Source of the DNA: Polaribacter sp. Hel_I_88
GTDB taxonomy: Bacteria > Bacteroidota > Bacteroidia > Flavobacteriales > Flavobacteriaceae
DNA: 64,000 nt
Direction of reading: 5' to 3'
NCBI RefSeq assembly: GCF_000687935.1
Contig: NZ_JHZZ01000001.1
Span: forward strand, 3,358,001-3,422,000
Part shown: positions 25,888-35,620 of the stretch, one piece after another
How the letters are laid out: each line of letters starts with the position of its first letter
Numbering within the stretch: position 1 is the stretch's first letter
The notes under the pieces: generated by a model
Seen by the model: only the letters and a program-made list of their open reading frames with translations
Told to the model about the DNA's origin: nothing
The model's database searches: none
Translations under genes and position numbers: made by a program

Positions 25888-27879
25888 ATGACCTCTAATA
25901 TTAACTATGTTTTCCATCCAAATCTAGATAATGCTAAAGTTTTGTACTTATACAAAGCGATGCTTAAACCTAGATTGATAGAAGAAAAGATGCTAATTCT
26001 TTTACGTCAAGGAAAAATATCGAAATGGTTTGCAGGAATTGGTCAAGAAGCAATTGCTGTGGGAGTTACTGCTGCTTTGCAAAAAGACGAATATATTTTA
26101 CCAATGCACAGAAATTTGGGTGTTTTTACCACAAGAGAAATTCCTTTAAATCGACTGTTTTCTCAATGGCAAGGTAAAATGAATGGTTTTACAAAAGGAA
26201 GAGATCGAAGTTTCCATTTTGGAACACAAGAATATCATATTGTTGGTATGATTTCTCATTTAGGACCACAATTAGGCATCGCAGACGGAATTGCATTAGC
26301 CAATAAATTAAAGAATAATAACAAAGTTTGCGCTGTTTTTACAGGTGAAGGTGGAACAAGTGAAGGGGACTTTCATGAAGCTTTAAATGTGGCTTCTGTA
26401 TGGAAACTACCTGTTTTGTTTTGTGTAGAAAATAATGGGTATGGCTTATCTACACCAACTTCAGAGCAGTTTAATTGTACAAATATTGCTGATAAAGGTA
26501 TTGGTTATGGTATGGAAAGTCATATTATTGATGGAAATAATATTTTAGAAGTATATACCAAAGTAGATGAGTTGGTCAAAAGTATTCGAGAGAATCCTAG
26601 ACCTATTTTATTGGAATTCAAAACTTTTAGAATGCGTGGTCATGAAGAAGCTAGTGGCACAAAATATGTTCCTGAAAATTTGATGAAAGAATGGGCTGAA
26701 AAAGATCCTTTAGAAAATTTTGAACGTTTCTTAAAAGAGCATGGAATTTTAACTGATGAAATTTCATATCAATATAAAGAAGAAATCACTACAGAAATAA
26801 ATGAACATTTACAATTGGCTTTTGATGAAGAAAAAATAATTCCCAATTTAGAAACGGAATTAAATGATGTTTACAAACCTTTTGAAAATCAAGAAATAAA
26901 ACCATCAGCAATTAAAAAAAATATACGTTTTGTTGATGCTATTTCTGAGAGTTTAGAGTTATCTATGCAAAAGTTCGATGATTTGGTAATTATGGGACAA
27001 GATGTAGCAGAATATGGAGGCGTTTTTAAAATTACAGATGGTTTTGTGGAGAAATTTGGCAAAGAGCGTGTTAGAAATACACCTATTTGCGAATCTGCAA
27101 TTGTGGCTGCTGGGTATGGTTTGTCCATTAATGGAATGAAAGCTTTAGTAGAAATGCAATTTGCAGATTTTGTTTCTTCTGGATTTAATCCTATTGTAAA
27201 TTTGTTGGCAAAATCTCATTATAGATGGAATGAAAAAGCTGATGTTGTTATAAGAATGCCTTGTGGAGCAGGAGTAGGTGCTGGTCCTTTTCATAGCCAA
27301 ACCAATGAAGCTTGGTTTACAAAAACACCAGGATTAAAAGTAGTGTATCCTGCATTTCCTCAAGATGCAAAAGGATTGTTGGCAAGTGCAATTGAAGACC
27401 CAAACCCTGTGTTGTTTTTTGAGCACAAGGGATTGTATCGATCTGTTTATCAGGAAGTTTCTGAAGGCTATTATACTACAGCAATAGGAAAAGCAACACT
27501 TTTAAAAGAAGGAAAAAACATAACAATTATAAGTTATGGAGCAGCAGTGCATTGGGTTTTAGAGGTTTTAGAAAATCTAAAAGAAATATCTGCGGATGTA
27601 ATCGATTTAAGAACTCTACAACCTTTGGATGTAGAAACTATTTTTTCATCTGCTAAAAAAACGGGTAAAATACTAATTGTACAAGAAGACACTTTGTTTG
27701 GTGGTATTGCAAGTGATATTTCTGCATTAATTACAGAGAATTGTTTTGAATTTTTAGATGCACCTGTAAAAAGAGTGGCGAGTTTAGAAACACCAATTCC
27801 TTTTCAATCTGATTTAGAACAACAATATTTAGGAAAATCTAACGTAAAAAAAGCAATTTTAGATTTGTATAATTATTGA
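25888..27879 (+). CDS. Fused E1 alpha/beta subunits of a branched-chain-type 2-oxoacid dehydrogenase
   Basis: A 663-residue thiamine-diphosphate enzyme. Residues about 1-330 are the alpha part, with the ThDP/Mg motif GEGGTSEGDFHEALN ... VENNGYGLSTPT. Residues about 345-663 are the beta part (VIMGQDVAEYGGVFKITDGF, EMQFADFVSSGFNPI, GPFHSQTNEAWF, ISYGAAVHWVLEVLENL). The fusion is common in Bacteroidota. It decarboxylates 2-oxoacids (branched-chain or related) and passes the acyl group to E2 lipoyl domains; E2 and E3 are not in the window. The downstream RDD gene follows closely. Confidence 0.95.
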   Translation: MTSNINYVFHPNLDNAKVLYLYKAMLKPRLIEEKMLILLRQGKISKWFAGIGQEAIAVGVTAALQKDEYILPMHRNLGVFTTREIPLNRLFSQWQGKMNGFTKGRDRSFHFGTQEYHIVGMISHLGPQLGIADGIALANKLKNNNKVCAVFTGEGGTSEGDFHEALNVASVWKLPVLFCVENNGYGLSTPTSEQFNCTNIADKGIGYGMESHIIDGNNILEVYTKVDELVKSIRENPRPILLEFKTFRMRGHEEASGTKYVPENLMKEWAEKDPLENFERFLKEHGILTDEISYQYKEEITTEINEHLQLAFDEEKIIPNLETELNDVYKPFENQEIKPSAIKKNIRFVDAISESLELSMQKFDDLVIMGQDVAEYGGVFKITDGFVEKFGKERVRNTPICESAIVAAGYGLSINGMKALVEMQFADFVSSGFNPIVNLLAKSHYRWNEKADVVIRMPCGAGVGAGPFHSQTNEAWFTKTPGLKVVYPAFPQDAKGLLASAIEDPNPVLFFEHKGLYRSVYQEVSEGYYTTAIGKATLLKEGKNITIISYGAAVHWVLEVLENLKEISADVIDLRTLQPLDVETIFSSAKKTGKILIVQEDTLFGGIASDISALITENCFEFLDAPVKRVASLETPIPFQSDLEQQYLGKSNVKKAILDLYNY

Positions 27880-27911
27880 TTATATTTACTTTTTTAGAAA
27901 TTTTATGAGAG

Positions 27912-28349
27912 ATGCAAAATATTAAAACTGAACCAAATATTGGAAATCGATTTGTAGCTGGTTTAGTAGATTACTTTATTATTTTTGGGTTTACAATTTT
28001 TACTATTTACACAATTGGAGAACCAAATAACGAAGGTGGATATTCATTAAATGGAGCTCCTGCTTTAATTCCTATAATTGTTTGGTTTCTGATGACTGTT
28101 GGAATAGAAATTGGACTTGGTGCAACTATTGGAAATTCATTAGTAAGATTAAAAGCTATTCCTTTAAATGAGGAAAATAGAAAATTAACTTTTGGAGAAT
28201 CTTTTAAAAGACATTTACTTGATCCAATTGATATGTTCTTTTTTGGAGCTGTAGGAATTATTACAATAAAAAATACTGAAAATAATCAACGAGTTGGAGA
28301 TTTATGGGCAAAAACTATTGTTGTTTCAAATAAATCTCTCACCCAATAA
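27912..28349 (+). CDS. RDD family membrane protein
   Basis: A 145-residue protein with the RDD-type start NIGNRFVAGLVDYFIIF (Arg and Asp in helix 1), a second helix (ALIPIIVWFLMTVGIEIGLG), the GNSLVRLKAI loop and a third short helix. The NNQRVGDLWAKTIVV signature follows. Function is unknown; RDD proteins include transporters. It starts 32 bp after the E1 stop and is probably co-transcribed. Confidence 0.88.
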   Translation: MQNIKTEPNIGNRFVAGLVDYFIIFGFTIFTIYTIGEPNNEGGYSLNGAPALIPIIVWFLMTVGIEIGLGATIGNSLVRLKAIPLNEENRKLTFGESFKRHLLDPIDMFFFGAVGIITIKNTENNQRVGDLWAKTIVVSNKSLTQ

Positions 28350-28376
28350 AAAAATATTTAATACAAAAAAACATCA

Positions 28377-29384
28377 ATGAACAATAAGCAAATTATATTT
28401 AAAAAAAGACCTTCTGGAGTTCCAGATGCAGATACTTGGCAATTAGAAACAAACTCAATTCCTGAGTTAGAAGAAGGAGAAATTTTAGTAGAGCAACATT
28501 ATATTTCTTTAGATCCTGCAATGCGTGGTTGGATGAATGATTCCAAATCTTACATTCCTCCTGTTCAAATAGGTGATGTTATGAGAGCTGGTTCTATTGG
28601 CAAAGTGATTAAAAATAATGGAAATCCGAATTTTGAGATTGGTGATGTAGTTACGAGTTGGGGAGGTGTGCAACAATATAATGTTACAGATGGTAAAAGT
28701 TGGTATAAAGTTGATACGCGTTTAGCGCCAATGCCAACCTATATTGGTACTTTAGGAATGCCTGGAATGACAGCCTATTTTGGAATTACAGAAGTAGGCA
28801 AAGTAAAAGAAGGTGATATTGTTTTGGTTTCTGGAGCTGCTGGTGCTGTTGGAAGTATTGTTGGACAAATTGCAAAAATTAAAGGCTGCACAGTCATTGG
28901 AATTGCTGGTGGAAAAGAAAAATGCGATTATTTAGTTCACGAATTAGGTTTTGATGGAGCCATCGATTACAAATCTGAAAATATTTACTCGGCTTTAAAA
29001 GAAAAATGTCCAAAAGGAATTGATATTTATTTTGATAATGTTGGTGGAAAAATTTTAGATGCTGCATTAAGCAAATTGAGAATGCATGCAAAAGTTGTTA
29101 TTTGTGGTGCAATTTCTCAATATAACAACAAAGCTAAAATTGATGGTCCAAGTAATTATTTATCACTTTTAGTAACAAGATCTACCATGCAAGGAATGGT
29201 TGTAATGGATTATACCAAAGATTTTGGAATTGCTGCAAAACAAATGGGTTCTTGGATGCAAGAAGGAAAATTAAAATCGAGAGAAGATATTTATGAGGGT
29301 ATAGAAAACTTTCATGATACATATAACAGATTATTTTCTGGAGATAAAAACGGAAAATTAGTTTTAAAAGTAATTGAGGAGTAG
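28377..29384 (+). CDS. NADP-dependent oxidoreductase, MDR family (leukotriene B4 dehydrogenase-like)
   Basis: A 335-residue zinc-independent medium-chain reductase. The N-terminus (ISLDPAMRGWMNDSKSYIPPVQIGDVMRAG) and the nucleotide-binding GAAGAVGSIVGQIAK motif match the CurA/PTGR group that reduces enone double bonds with NADPH. YFDNVGGKILDAAL is also characteristic. Its stop overlaps the GTG of the next gene. Confidence 0.93.
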   Translation: MNNKQIIFKKRPSGVPDADTWQLETNSIPELEEGEILVEQHYISLDPAMRGWMNDSKSYIPPVQIGDVMRAGSIGKVIKNNGNPNFEIGDVVTSWGGVQQYNVTDGKSWYKVDTRLAPMPTYIGTLGMPGMTAYFGITEVGKVKEGDIVLVSGAAGAVGSIVGQIAKIKGCTVIGIAGGKEKCDYLVHELGFDGAIDYKSENIYSALKEKCPKGIDIYFDNVGGKILDAALSKLRMHAKVVICGAISQYNNKAKIDGPSNYLSLLVTRSTMQGMVVMDYTKDFGIAAKQMGSWMQEGKLKSREDIYEGIENFHDTYNRLFSGDKNGKLVLKVIEE

Positions 29385-29569
29385 TGGAACAAGAACATTT
29401 TTTTCAATGTCCTTATTGTTGGGAAGACATTTCCATGATATTAGACAGCAGTGTAAGACACCAAACCTATATAGAAGATTGTGAGGTTTGTTGCAATCCT
29501 ATAGAAGTATCACCAAGATTTGAAAATGGCGATTTGATTGGTTTTGAATCTCATTCTATAGAGCAGTAG
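29384..29569 (+). CDS. CPXCG-motif cysteine-rich small protein
   Basis: A 61-residue protein with CPYCWEDI and CEVCCNPIEV Cys pairs, a two-knuckle zinc-ribbon-like arrangement widespread in bacteria. It starts with GTG at 29384, overlapping the TAG of the oxidoreductase, so translation is coupled. Function is unknown. Confidence 0.85.
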   Translation: MEQEHFFQCPYCWEDISMILDSSVRHQTYIEDCEVCCNPIEVSPRFENGDLIGFESHSIEQ

Positions 29570-29599
29570 TTTTATAATTATTATCCATAATAAAATTAT

Positions 29600-29852
29600 T
29601 TCACAGAGATTCACAGAGTTTTTTCACGGAGATTCGCAGAGTCTGCAAATATTTCTTTCAACCTGCAAGGTTTCCAAAACCTTGTAGGTTTTTTTATATC
29701 TTAAAAATTGATAAATTGATAATTGAATTGATTCAAATGTCAACTGATTGAAGTGTAAACTTAATGATATTCTTTAAATAGAATTATTTTTTAAAAAATT
29801 CTCTGTGAAACTCAGCGTTTTTTCCTCTGTGATTCTCTGTGTCAGAACTATT
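29600..29852. repeat. Intergenic CTCTGTGAATC-type repeats
   Basis: CACAGAGATTCACAGAGTTTT (near 29603-29622) and CTCTGTGAAACTCAGCG / CTCTGTGATTCTCTGTGTCA (29800-29843) are inverted relatives of the repeats at 9437-9490 and 10318-10350. A terminator palindrome lies between them. No gene is present. Confidence 0.55.
29660..29690. terminator. Terminator, member of the AACCTRCAAGGTT palindrome family
   Basis: Arms AACCTGCAAGGTTT (29660-29673) and AAACCTTGTAGGTT (29677-29690) pair with one G-U wobble, followed by a T-run to 29695. It is nearly the same sequence as 5321-5351. Confidence 0.7.
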
Positions 29853-30557
29853 TTACAACAAAGGATTTTCCCATTTAAATTCCTCAAATAAATCCAACCA
29901 ATCTTTTGGAAAAGCACCTTTTAAAATCATTTTTTCTGATGAAAAAGGATGTGTAAACTCGAGTTTTCCTGCATGTAGAAACAAATTTTTCCAACCAAAA
30001 TTTTCTTCAAACATTACATCGTGATTTTTATCACCATACTTTGCATCACCAATTAAAGGATGACTAATTTTATTGGAATGTACTCTTAATTGATGCATTC
30101 TCCCTGTTTGTGGCAAAAACTCCACCAAACTATAACGTGAAGAATCGTAGGGTTTTACAGGAATGTTTAAGGTGATGTTTGCCAATGTTCTTAAATAGGT
30201 TAAGGCTTCTTTATGCACGTTGGCATCTCGTCCTTTTACAGGAGAATCGATGGTTTTGGATTCAGGTGAAAAACCTCGAACTACGCCAAAATAGATTTTT
30301 TGTATTTGCTTTTCAGTAAATAATTCTTGAAATTTAGATACATATTCTTTCTCTTTTGCTAATAGAATTAAGCCAGACGTTTTTCTATCTAATCTATGCA
30401 CTGGATATACTTTAATACCCATTTGTTTTTCAATTAGTTGTAAAAGTGAATCTTCATCACCCACATTTCTAGATAAAAAAGCATGATGTACCAAAACATT
30501 GTTAGGTTTATTTACACAAATAATGTAATCATCTTCAAAAATAATTTCTAAACTCAT
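29853..30557 (-). CDS. truC: TruC-like pseudouridine synthase (RluA family)
   Basis: A 234-residue protein without an S4 domain. The catalytic Asp is in HRLDRKTSGLILLAK, preceded by YIICVNKPNNVLVHHA. Conserved GRMHQLRVHSNKISHPLIGDAKYGD follows. Length and the missing S4 domain fit TruC, which modifies U65 of some tRNAs, though another RluA-family RNA target is possible. Confidence 0.88.
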   Translation of the reverse strand: MSLEIIFEDDYIICVNKPNNVLVHHAFLSRNVGDEDSLLQLIEKQMGIKVYPVHRLDRKTSGLILLAKEKEYVSKFQELFTEKQIQKIYFGVVRGFSPESKTIDSPVKGRDANVHKEALTYLRTLANITLNIPVKPYDSSRYSLVEFLPQTGRMHQLRVHSNKISHPLIGDAKYGDKNHDVMFEENFGWKNLFLHAGKLEFTHPFSSEKMILKGAFPKDWLDLFEEFKWENPLL

Positions 30558-30674
30558 AATGTATTAAAAGTATAAAAGTACTAATATTTGCATTTAAAAG
30601 ATTATGATTTATTTATCAATATTTAAATTCTTTTTATGTATTTTTAGTTTGTTTGTAATCAGTAATTTAAAAAC

Positions 30675-31208
30675 ATGAAACTTAGAATTTTATTTTTAAC
30701 AATCTTAACTACTACTTTTTTAAATTGTAAAAGCACAGCAAGCGTTGCAGAAATTGAAAATTTAAAGAAAATAGCTTTAGATAAAAACTTTACAATTACT
30801 GCTGATACTGCAAATCCTGTAGCGTTGATGAATACTAGAGGAATTGAAAGCTTATTACCTCCTGGAAGCAATTTGGCCAACATAAATTTAATTAATAATC
30901 AGAATAATTTTACTATTAAAAATGATAGTGTTTTTTTAGACATGCCTTTTTATGGCGAAAGACGTTTTAGCAGTGGATATGGAACTGAAAGTGGTTTAGA
31001 ATTTGAAGGCGTACCTGAAAAGGTAGAAAGTTCTTTCAACAAAAAAAAGAACACGTACGAATTTGAATATTGGCTAAACGCAAAAACTGAAAACTTACGA
31101 GTTTCTTTAACCTTGTTTTCAAATAAAACAAGTCGATTTACTGTAAATAGCAGTCATAGAAGTACAATTACGTATAGTGGAAATTGGAAAGTTCCTGAAG
31201 AAAAGTAA
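30675..31208 (+). CDS. DUF4251-type lipoprotein
   Basis: A 177-residue protein with a lipoprotein signal (LTTTFLNCKS, Cys about 18). The mature part has the GIESLLPPGSN and FYGERRFSSGYG stretches typical of DUF4251 proteins in Bacteroidota, and a beta-rich C-terminus. It is probably attached to the periplasmic side of a membrane; function unknown. Confidence 0.8.
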   Translation: MKLRILFLTILTTTFLNCKSTASVAEIENLKKIALDKNFTITADTANPVALMNTRGIESLLPPGSNLANINLINNQNNFTIKNDSVFLDMPFYGERRFSSGYGTESGLEFEGVPEKVESSFNKKKNTYEFEYWLNAKTENLRVSLTLFSNKTSRFTVNSSHRSTITYSGNWKVPEEK

Positions 31209-31412
31209 AAATGATTATTACAGAAAATTAAATATACTTTAATTTTAAGATACAAATAAAATCATTCATAATACAGAAAGAATAATTTAACAGATAAAAC
31301 CGAAGATTTTAAAATTAGTGAATTTTTTTATCATAATTACACAAAAATTTGTGCATTCGTGGCTAACTTGTTTTTATAACTAATAATAAATAGTGTGAGT
31401 TTTATTTGCTAT

Positions 31413-31838
31413 TTATTCTCTTCCTATTTGATTGATTAAAACATCACTTCCATCTTTTTTAGGGTTTGTTCCCCATTTATTGGTTCCTCCATAACTATCC
31501 ATGCACGTAAAAATCAAAATAATAAAACGCCCAATATAGGGAACAATACATATTAAATACCACCAAGCAGATTTATCAGTATCATGCAATCTTCTTGCTG
31601 TAACCGCTAAAAAAGGTAATATAGTTCCTAAAAAATAGAGCATCAAAAGAATAACAAGAATCATACTTAACGTATCCATTTCACTAGAATTTGAAAAGGT
31701 TTCTGATGACAATGCAATTAATATCGTAAAAAGGAAAATAATAAGATAATGAAAAAGTAAAAACATCCAATATTCTTTTCTTCTTGCTCTACCCGTAAAA
31801 CCTGTATAATTTTTTAATACGTTTAAATACCAATTCAT
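31413..31838 (-). CDS. DUF805 membrane protein
   Basis: A 141-residue inner-membrane protein. The N-terminal YTGFTGRARRKEYWMFLLF and AVTARRLHDTDKSAWW motifs define DUF805. Four hydrophobic helices are visible. The Cys/Gly-rich tail (CMDSYGGTNKWGTNPK) is typical. It lies 27 bp downstream of the DUF58 gene, at the end of the MoxR cluster. Function unknown. Confidence 0.88.
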   Translation of the reverse strand: MNWYLNVLKNYTGFTGRARRKEYWMFLLFHYLIIFLFTILIALSSETFSNSSEMDTLSMILVILLMLYFLGTILPFLAVTARRLHDTDKSAWWYLICIVPYIGRFIILIFTCMDSYGGTNKWGTNPKKDGSDVLINQIGRE

Positions 31839-31865
31839 AGTTTTTCTATTGATAAAAGTTGTGAA

Positions 31866-33200
31866 TTAAAACAAACCTCTAGATTTTAATTCTAAATACT
31901 TATTTATACTATTTCCTGTTAAATCCTCTGGTTTTGTTAATACAGACTGAATTCCATATTTTTTTAATTCGTTGACAATTCTCTTTTTTTCGTACAAGAA
32001 TTTTTCTGCAATAATACTATCATATACTTGCTGAATCGTTTCTGATTTAGAATCAATCATGTCATCTAATTCAGTATTTTTAAAAAACACAACTAATAAT
32101 AAATGATTTTTTGCCAACGCACGTAAATAGGGGAGTTGCCTGTTTAAACCATCAATCGTTTCAAAATTTGTAAATAATATTAATAAACTTCTGTGGGTTA
32201 TTTTTCTTTTAACAACTGAATATAATGTGCTAAAATCAGGTTCGTCAAAATTAGTTTTGATGTTGTGTAGGGCTTCAGAAATTAAACTCATTTGCGAATT
32301 TCTTCGTTCAGCAACTACCCAATCTTCGAGTTTTGTGGAGAAAGATAACATCCCTGCTTTGTCTTGCTTTCTTAAAATTACATTGCTAATGGCCAATGTT
32401 GCATTTACAGCATAATCTAACAAACTTAATCCGTTAAAATTCATTTGCATTGCACGCCCTTTATCAATAATACAATACACAGATTGCGATTTTTCTTCCA
32501 CATATTGATTGACCATAAAATGGTTTCTTTTTGCAGTCGCTTTCCAGTTTAAGGTTCTAATATCATCACCAGAAACATATTCTTTAATTTGTTCAAACTC
32601 TAAGGAATGGCCTATTCTTCTTACTTTTTTGGTGCCATAAGAATTGCTTGCATTGTTAAACGCTTTGATATCAAATTCTCTTAATTTTAAAAAAGAAGGA
32701 TAACATTTTACAGCTACTTCATCTCCTAAAACATATTTTTTAGTGGCTAATTGTAATGCCGAATTTGCATACACATTCATATGCCCAAATTCATAAACAC
32801 CTCTTTCTTTAGGTGTTAAGTTGTAATGAAGTGTTTTTTCTTCGTTCTTTTTTAATTGTTGATGAAAAACAAAATCTCTTTTCTGAAACTGATAAGGCAA
32901 CTCTTCAATCAAAGATAAATGTGCTACAAAAGGATACTCATTTTTAAACGCTAATGATATTTTATTTTCATCGCCATTTGATAATCTTTCAGGTAAAGTA
33001 CGCTCTACTTTTATGCCTTTTTTAGTTTGATATAACAAAAAAACATCTACAAGTGTTAAACCTATCAACATAAAAAGCAACACTTTGGATATCTCAAAAA
33101 AGATTGGAGCAAAGAAACCAATCACAAATAAAATTGCGATGGCTGCTATGCAATAGAAAAACCGATTGTTTAAGAATAAAGTAGTGTTGAGTTTTTTCAA
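31866..33200 (-). CDS. DUF58 domain protein
   Basis: A 444-residue protein with two N-terminal transmembrane helices (about 10-60). The DUF58 core is SGDDIRTLNWKATAKRNHFMVNQYVEEKSQSVYCIID, which continues into a vWA-like fold. DUF58 proteins pair with MoxR ATPases; together with SpoIIM, DUF4129 and RDD neighbours this makes a conserved Bacteroidota envelope-stress or protein-assembly module. There is a 181-bp gap to moxR with no gene. Confidence 0.9.
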   Translation of the reverse strand: MKKLNTTLFLNNRFFYCIAAIAILFVIGFFAPIFFEISKVLLFMLIGLTLVDVFLLYQTKKGIKVERTLPERLSNGDENKISLAFKNEYPFVAHLSLIEELPYQFQKRDFVFHQQLKKNEEKTLHYNLTPKERGVYEFGHMNVYANSALQLATKKYVLGDEVAVKCYPSFLKLREFDIKAFNNASNSYGTKKVRRIGHSLEFEQIKEYVSGDDIRTLNWKATAKRNHFMVNQYVEEKSQSVYCIIDKGRAMQMNFNGLSLLDYAVNATLAISNVILRKQDKAGMLSFSTKLEDWVVAERRNSQMSLISEALHNIKTNFDEPDFSTLYSVVKRKITHRSLLILFTNFETIDGLNRQLPYLRALAKNHLLLVVFFKNTELDDMIDSKSETIQQVYDSIIAEKFLYEKKRIVNELKKYGIQSVLTKPEDLTGNSINKYLELKSRGLF

Positions 33201-33381
33201 AAAATGTTTATATTTTATTTGTGTACTTATTTAAGCGTTTAATTGTTGTTTTTATAATAAAAATTTGTTTTTCAAAATAACAGATTGCTTCAGACGTTTC
33301 TCCTTCACAAAGACGAGATAAACACAAACTCACTGCAAACTGCAACTGTAAACTGCCTACTAATTTTACTGCTCACTGAAC

Positions 33382-34398
33382 TTACCTAGGAATCTCAACA
33401 GCTTCAATAATTTGTGCTATAATTTGTGTGCTTGTTAAACCTTCCATTTCTCTTTCTGGGGTTACAATAACTCTGTGTTGTAAAACAGGAATTGTCGCTC
33501 TTTTTATATCTTCTGGGGTTACAAAATCTCTCCCTTCAATAGCTGCAAAAGCCTTTGAAGCATTTAAAATAGCGATACTTGCTCTTGGTGAAGCTCCTAA
33601 ATATAAAAAGGAATTAGAACGTGTATTCACAACAATATTGGCAATATATTTCAGTAAATTTTCCTCAATTTTTATCTGATTTACCAAAGCTCTGTATTCA
33701 ACAATTTTTGCTCCTTTAATAATGGAAGCTATTTTACTAACTTTTGTGGTATTTTCCAAAGCTTGCTCACGCATAATAATTTCCAATTCTTCATCTGCAT
33801 TCGGATATTCAATAATCACCTTGAATAAAAAACGATCTAATTGTGCTTCTGGTAATCTATAAGTACCTTCTTGTTCTATAGGGTTTTGTGTGGCTAAAAC
33901 TACAAAAGGCTCCTCCATTTTATAGGTAGTTCCATCCATCGTAATTTGCTTTTCTTCCATCACCTCAAACAAAGCAGCTTGTGTTTTGGCAGGAGCTCTG
34001 TTAATTTCGTCAATCAAAACCATGTTTGAGAAAATAGGGCCCTTTTTAAACTCAAATTCAGAGTTTTTAACGTTAAAAACAGACGTTCCTAATATATCTG
34101 AAGGCATCAAATCTGGTGTAAACTGAATTCTACTAAAATCTACATCAATGGTTTTAGACAATAGTTTTGCTGTGATGGTTTTTGCGACTCCAGGAACTCC
34201 TTCAATCAGCACATGGCCATCTGCTAGTAATGCCACCAAAAGCAATTCCATCATTTCTTTTTGCCCAACAATTACTTTTTGTAACTGCTTTTTGATACTG
34301 AAAACACTTTCTTGTAATTCAGATAAATCTATTCTATTTGTAAACTCTAAATTCTCTGAATTTATAGGTTCATTCAATTCCTCATTGGGTGTTTCCAT
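33382..34398 (-). CDS. MoxR-family AAA+ ATPase
   Basis: About 338 residues from the ATG at 34398, just 4 bp past the stop of the upstream gene; the frame extends nine codons further. It has Walker A (EGVPGVAKTITAK), Walker B (MVLIDEINRAPAKTQAALFEVMEE), sensor 1 (FVVLATQNPIEQEGTYRLPEAQLDRF) and sensor 2 (GASPRASIAILNASKA). It is a chaperone-like ATPase predicted to act with the vWA-type DUF58 protein. Confidence 0.95.
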   Translation of the reverse strand: METPNEELNEPINSENLEFTNRIDLSELQESVFSIKKQLQKVIVGQKEMMELLLVALLADGHVLIEGVPGVAKTITAKLLSKTIDVDFSRIQFTPDLMPSDILGTSVFNVKNSEFEFKKGPIFSNMVLIDEINRAPAKTQAALFEVMEEKQITMDGTTYKMEEPFVVLATQNPIEQEGTYRLPEAQLDRFLFKVIIEYPNADEELEIIMREQALENTTKVSKIASIIKGAKIVEYRALVNQIKIEENLLKYIANIVVNTRSNSFLYLGASPRASIAILNASKAFAAIEGRDFVTPEDIKRATIPVLQHRVIVTPEREMEGLTSTQIIAQIIEAVEIPR

Positions 34399-34402
34399 AC
34401 TG

Positions 34403-35620
34403 TTATTTTTTAAAGAAATTATCAATCATTTTATGTAGCACAAGTAACTCTTCTTGAGTACATTCTGACCTCTTATCTAAAGTGATAATTGTATTGATTA
34501 AATATTTTGTATTTTGTAAATTATTGTCTGATTTTGCTGCTAAATTCTTAATAAATTCCTTGTTTAAATTGTTGGTATCTAACAAGTATTTTGTTCTAAC
34601 TTTCTCCAAGAAAAAAGCGATTTTTTTAGTTACCAAATTCTTATGATCTTGCTCTTTTAAATACAAACTAGAAATGGTTTGAGTAAAAGCAACTGTGGTA
34701 TTTTTTAAAGGATGAATAATAGGAATGGCACGTTGTTTTCTCCTTGCGTTAAACAGCATAAACAACAAAACACCTGCTAAAGAAACGAATAAAAACCAAG
34801 TAAGTGTTTTATGTTGTAAAAAGAATTTAAAGACAGAGTTGTTATTGTCATCATTTTCATTAGAATATTTACTTCTTTTAATTTGTGGATCCCAAAAAAT
34901 AGTTGAAGATGGCAAATAAGAAAGTACGTTTTCTGCATAGTTTTCTTTACCTGACAACATATAGTAATTGGTGAACACAACAGGATTGGAGTGTACATAA
35001 ATTGCGCCTTTTCCATGATAAATTTTCATAAAGTTTGGCACTTTCTCACCATCAATTTTTGCAGATCCCAAAACAATGGTTTTATCTTCATTATAGGTTA
35101 CAAAATAATGTCTTCTAATATTTCTGTCGAAATTAAAAGTATCTTTTTCAAAAGTGTTATCTTCTAAATAGAACTGACCTTTTAAAGGTTTTAAATCTTC
35201 AACTAAATACACATTTCTATCTAAATTATTGGTGGTAATTTCTAACTGTTCAATAAGCGCATCACTAAAATAATTTAGAGATAAAAAGGCTGAGTTTCCA
35301 TCATATACAAAAGAAAGTAAATCTGATACTCCATCATCTGTTAGTTTAGACGCTGTATGTTTGATGCAAATATAATTGCCATAATCGGCACTTGTAGTAT
35401 CATAATTATAATATAGATAATCGTAAAAATTTTCTTTAAGAGTTACAATTTCTTGGTTTTTAAAAAGAGTATTTACTTCATTATGAATTATATACGTACC
35501 AAAAGGACTTTTTTCTTTTTCACGATAATTCTCAGTCCAATTTGTTTTGTTGCAACTTGTTATCAACAAAACAAATAGTAAGAAAATACTATTTTTTAAC
35601 ATGTTTAAAAGTGCTTTCAA
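34403..35620 (-). CDS. DUF4350 domain protein
   Basis: A 405-residue protein: a lipoprotein-like signal (LLFVLLITSCNKT), a periplasmic region with an alpha/beta fold (ICIKHTASKLTDDGVSDLLSFV, IYVHSNPVVFTNYYM), then one transmembrane helix (LTWFLFVSLAGVLLFMLF) and a cytoplasmic helical tail. This matches DUF4350 proteins of the MoxR cluster. It overlaps the DUF4129 gene by 4 bp (translational coupling). Confidence 0.85.
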   Translation of the reverse strand: MKALLNMLKNSIFLLFVLLITSCNKTNWTENYREKEKSPFGTYIIHNEVNTLFKNQEIVTLKENFYDYLYYNYDTTSADYGNYICIKHTASKLTDDGVSDLLSFVYDGNSAFLSLNYFSDALIEQLEITTNNLDRNVYLVEDLKPLKGQFYLEDNTFEKDTFNFDRNIRRHYFVTYNEDKTIVLGSAKIDGEKVPNFMKIYHGKGAIYVHSNPVVFTNYYMLSGKENYAENVLSYLPSSTIFWDPQIKRSKYSNENDDNNNSVFKFFLQHKTLTWFLFVSLAGVLLFMLFNARRKQRAIPIIHPLKNTTVAFTQTISSLYLKEQDHKNLVTKKIAFFLEKVRTKYLLDTNNLNKEFIKNLAAKSDNNLQNTKYLINTIITLDKRSECTQEELLVLHKMIDNFFKK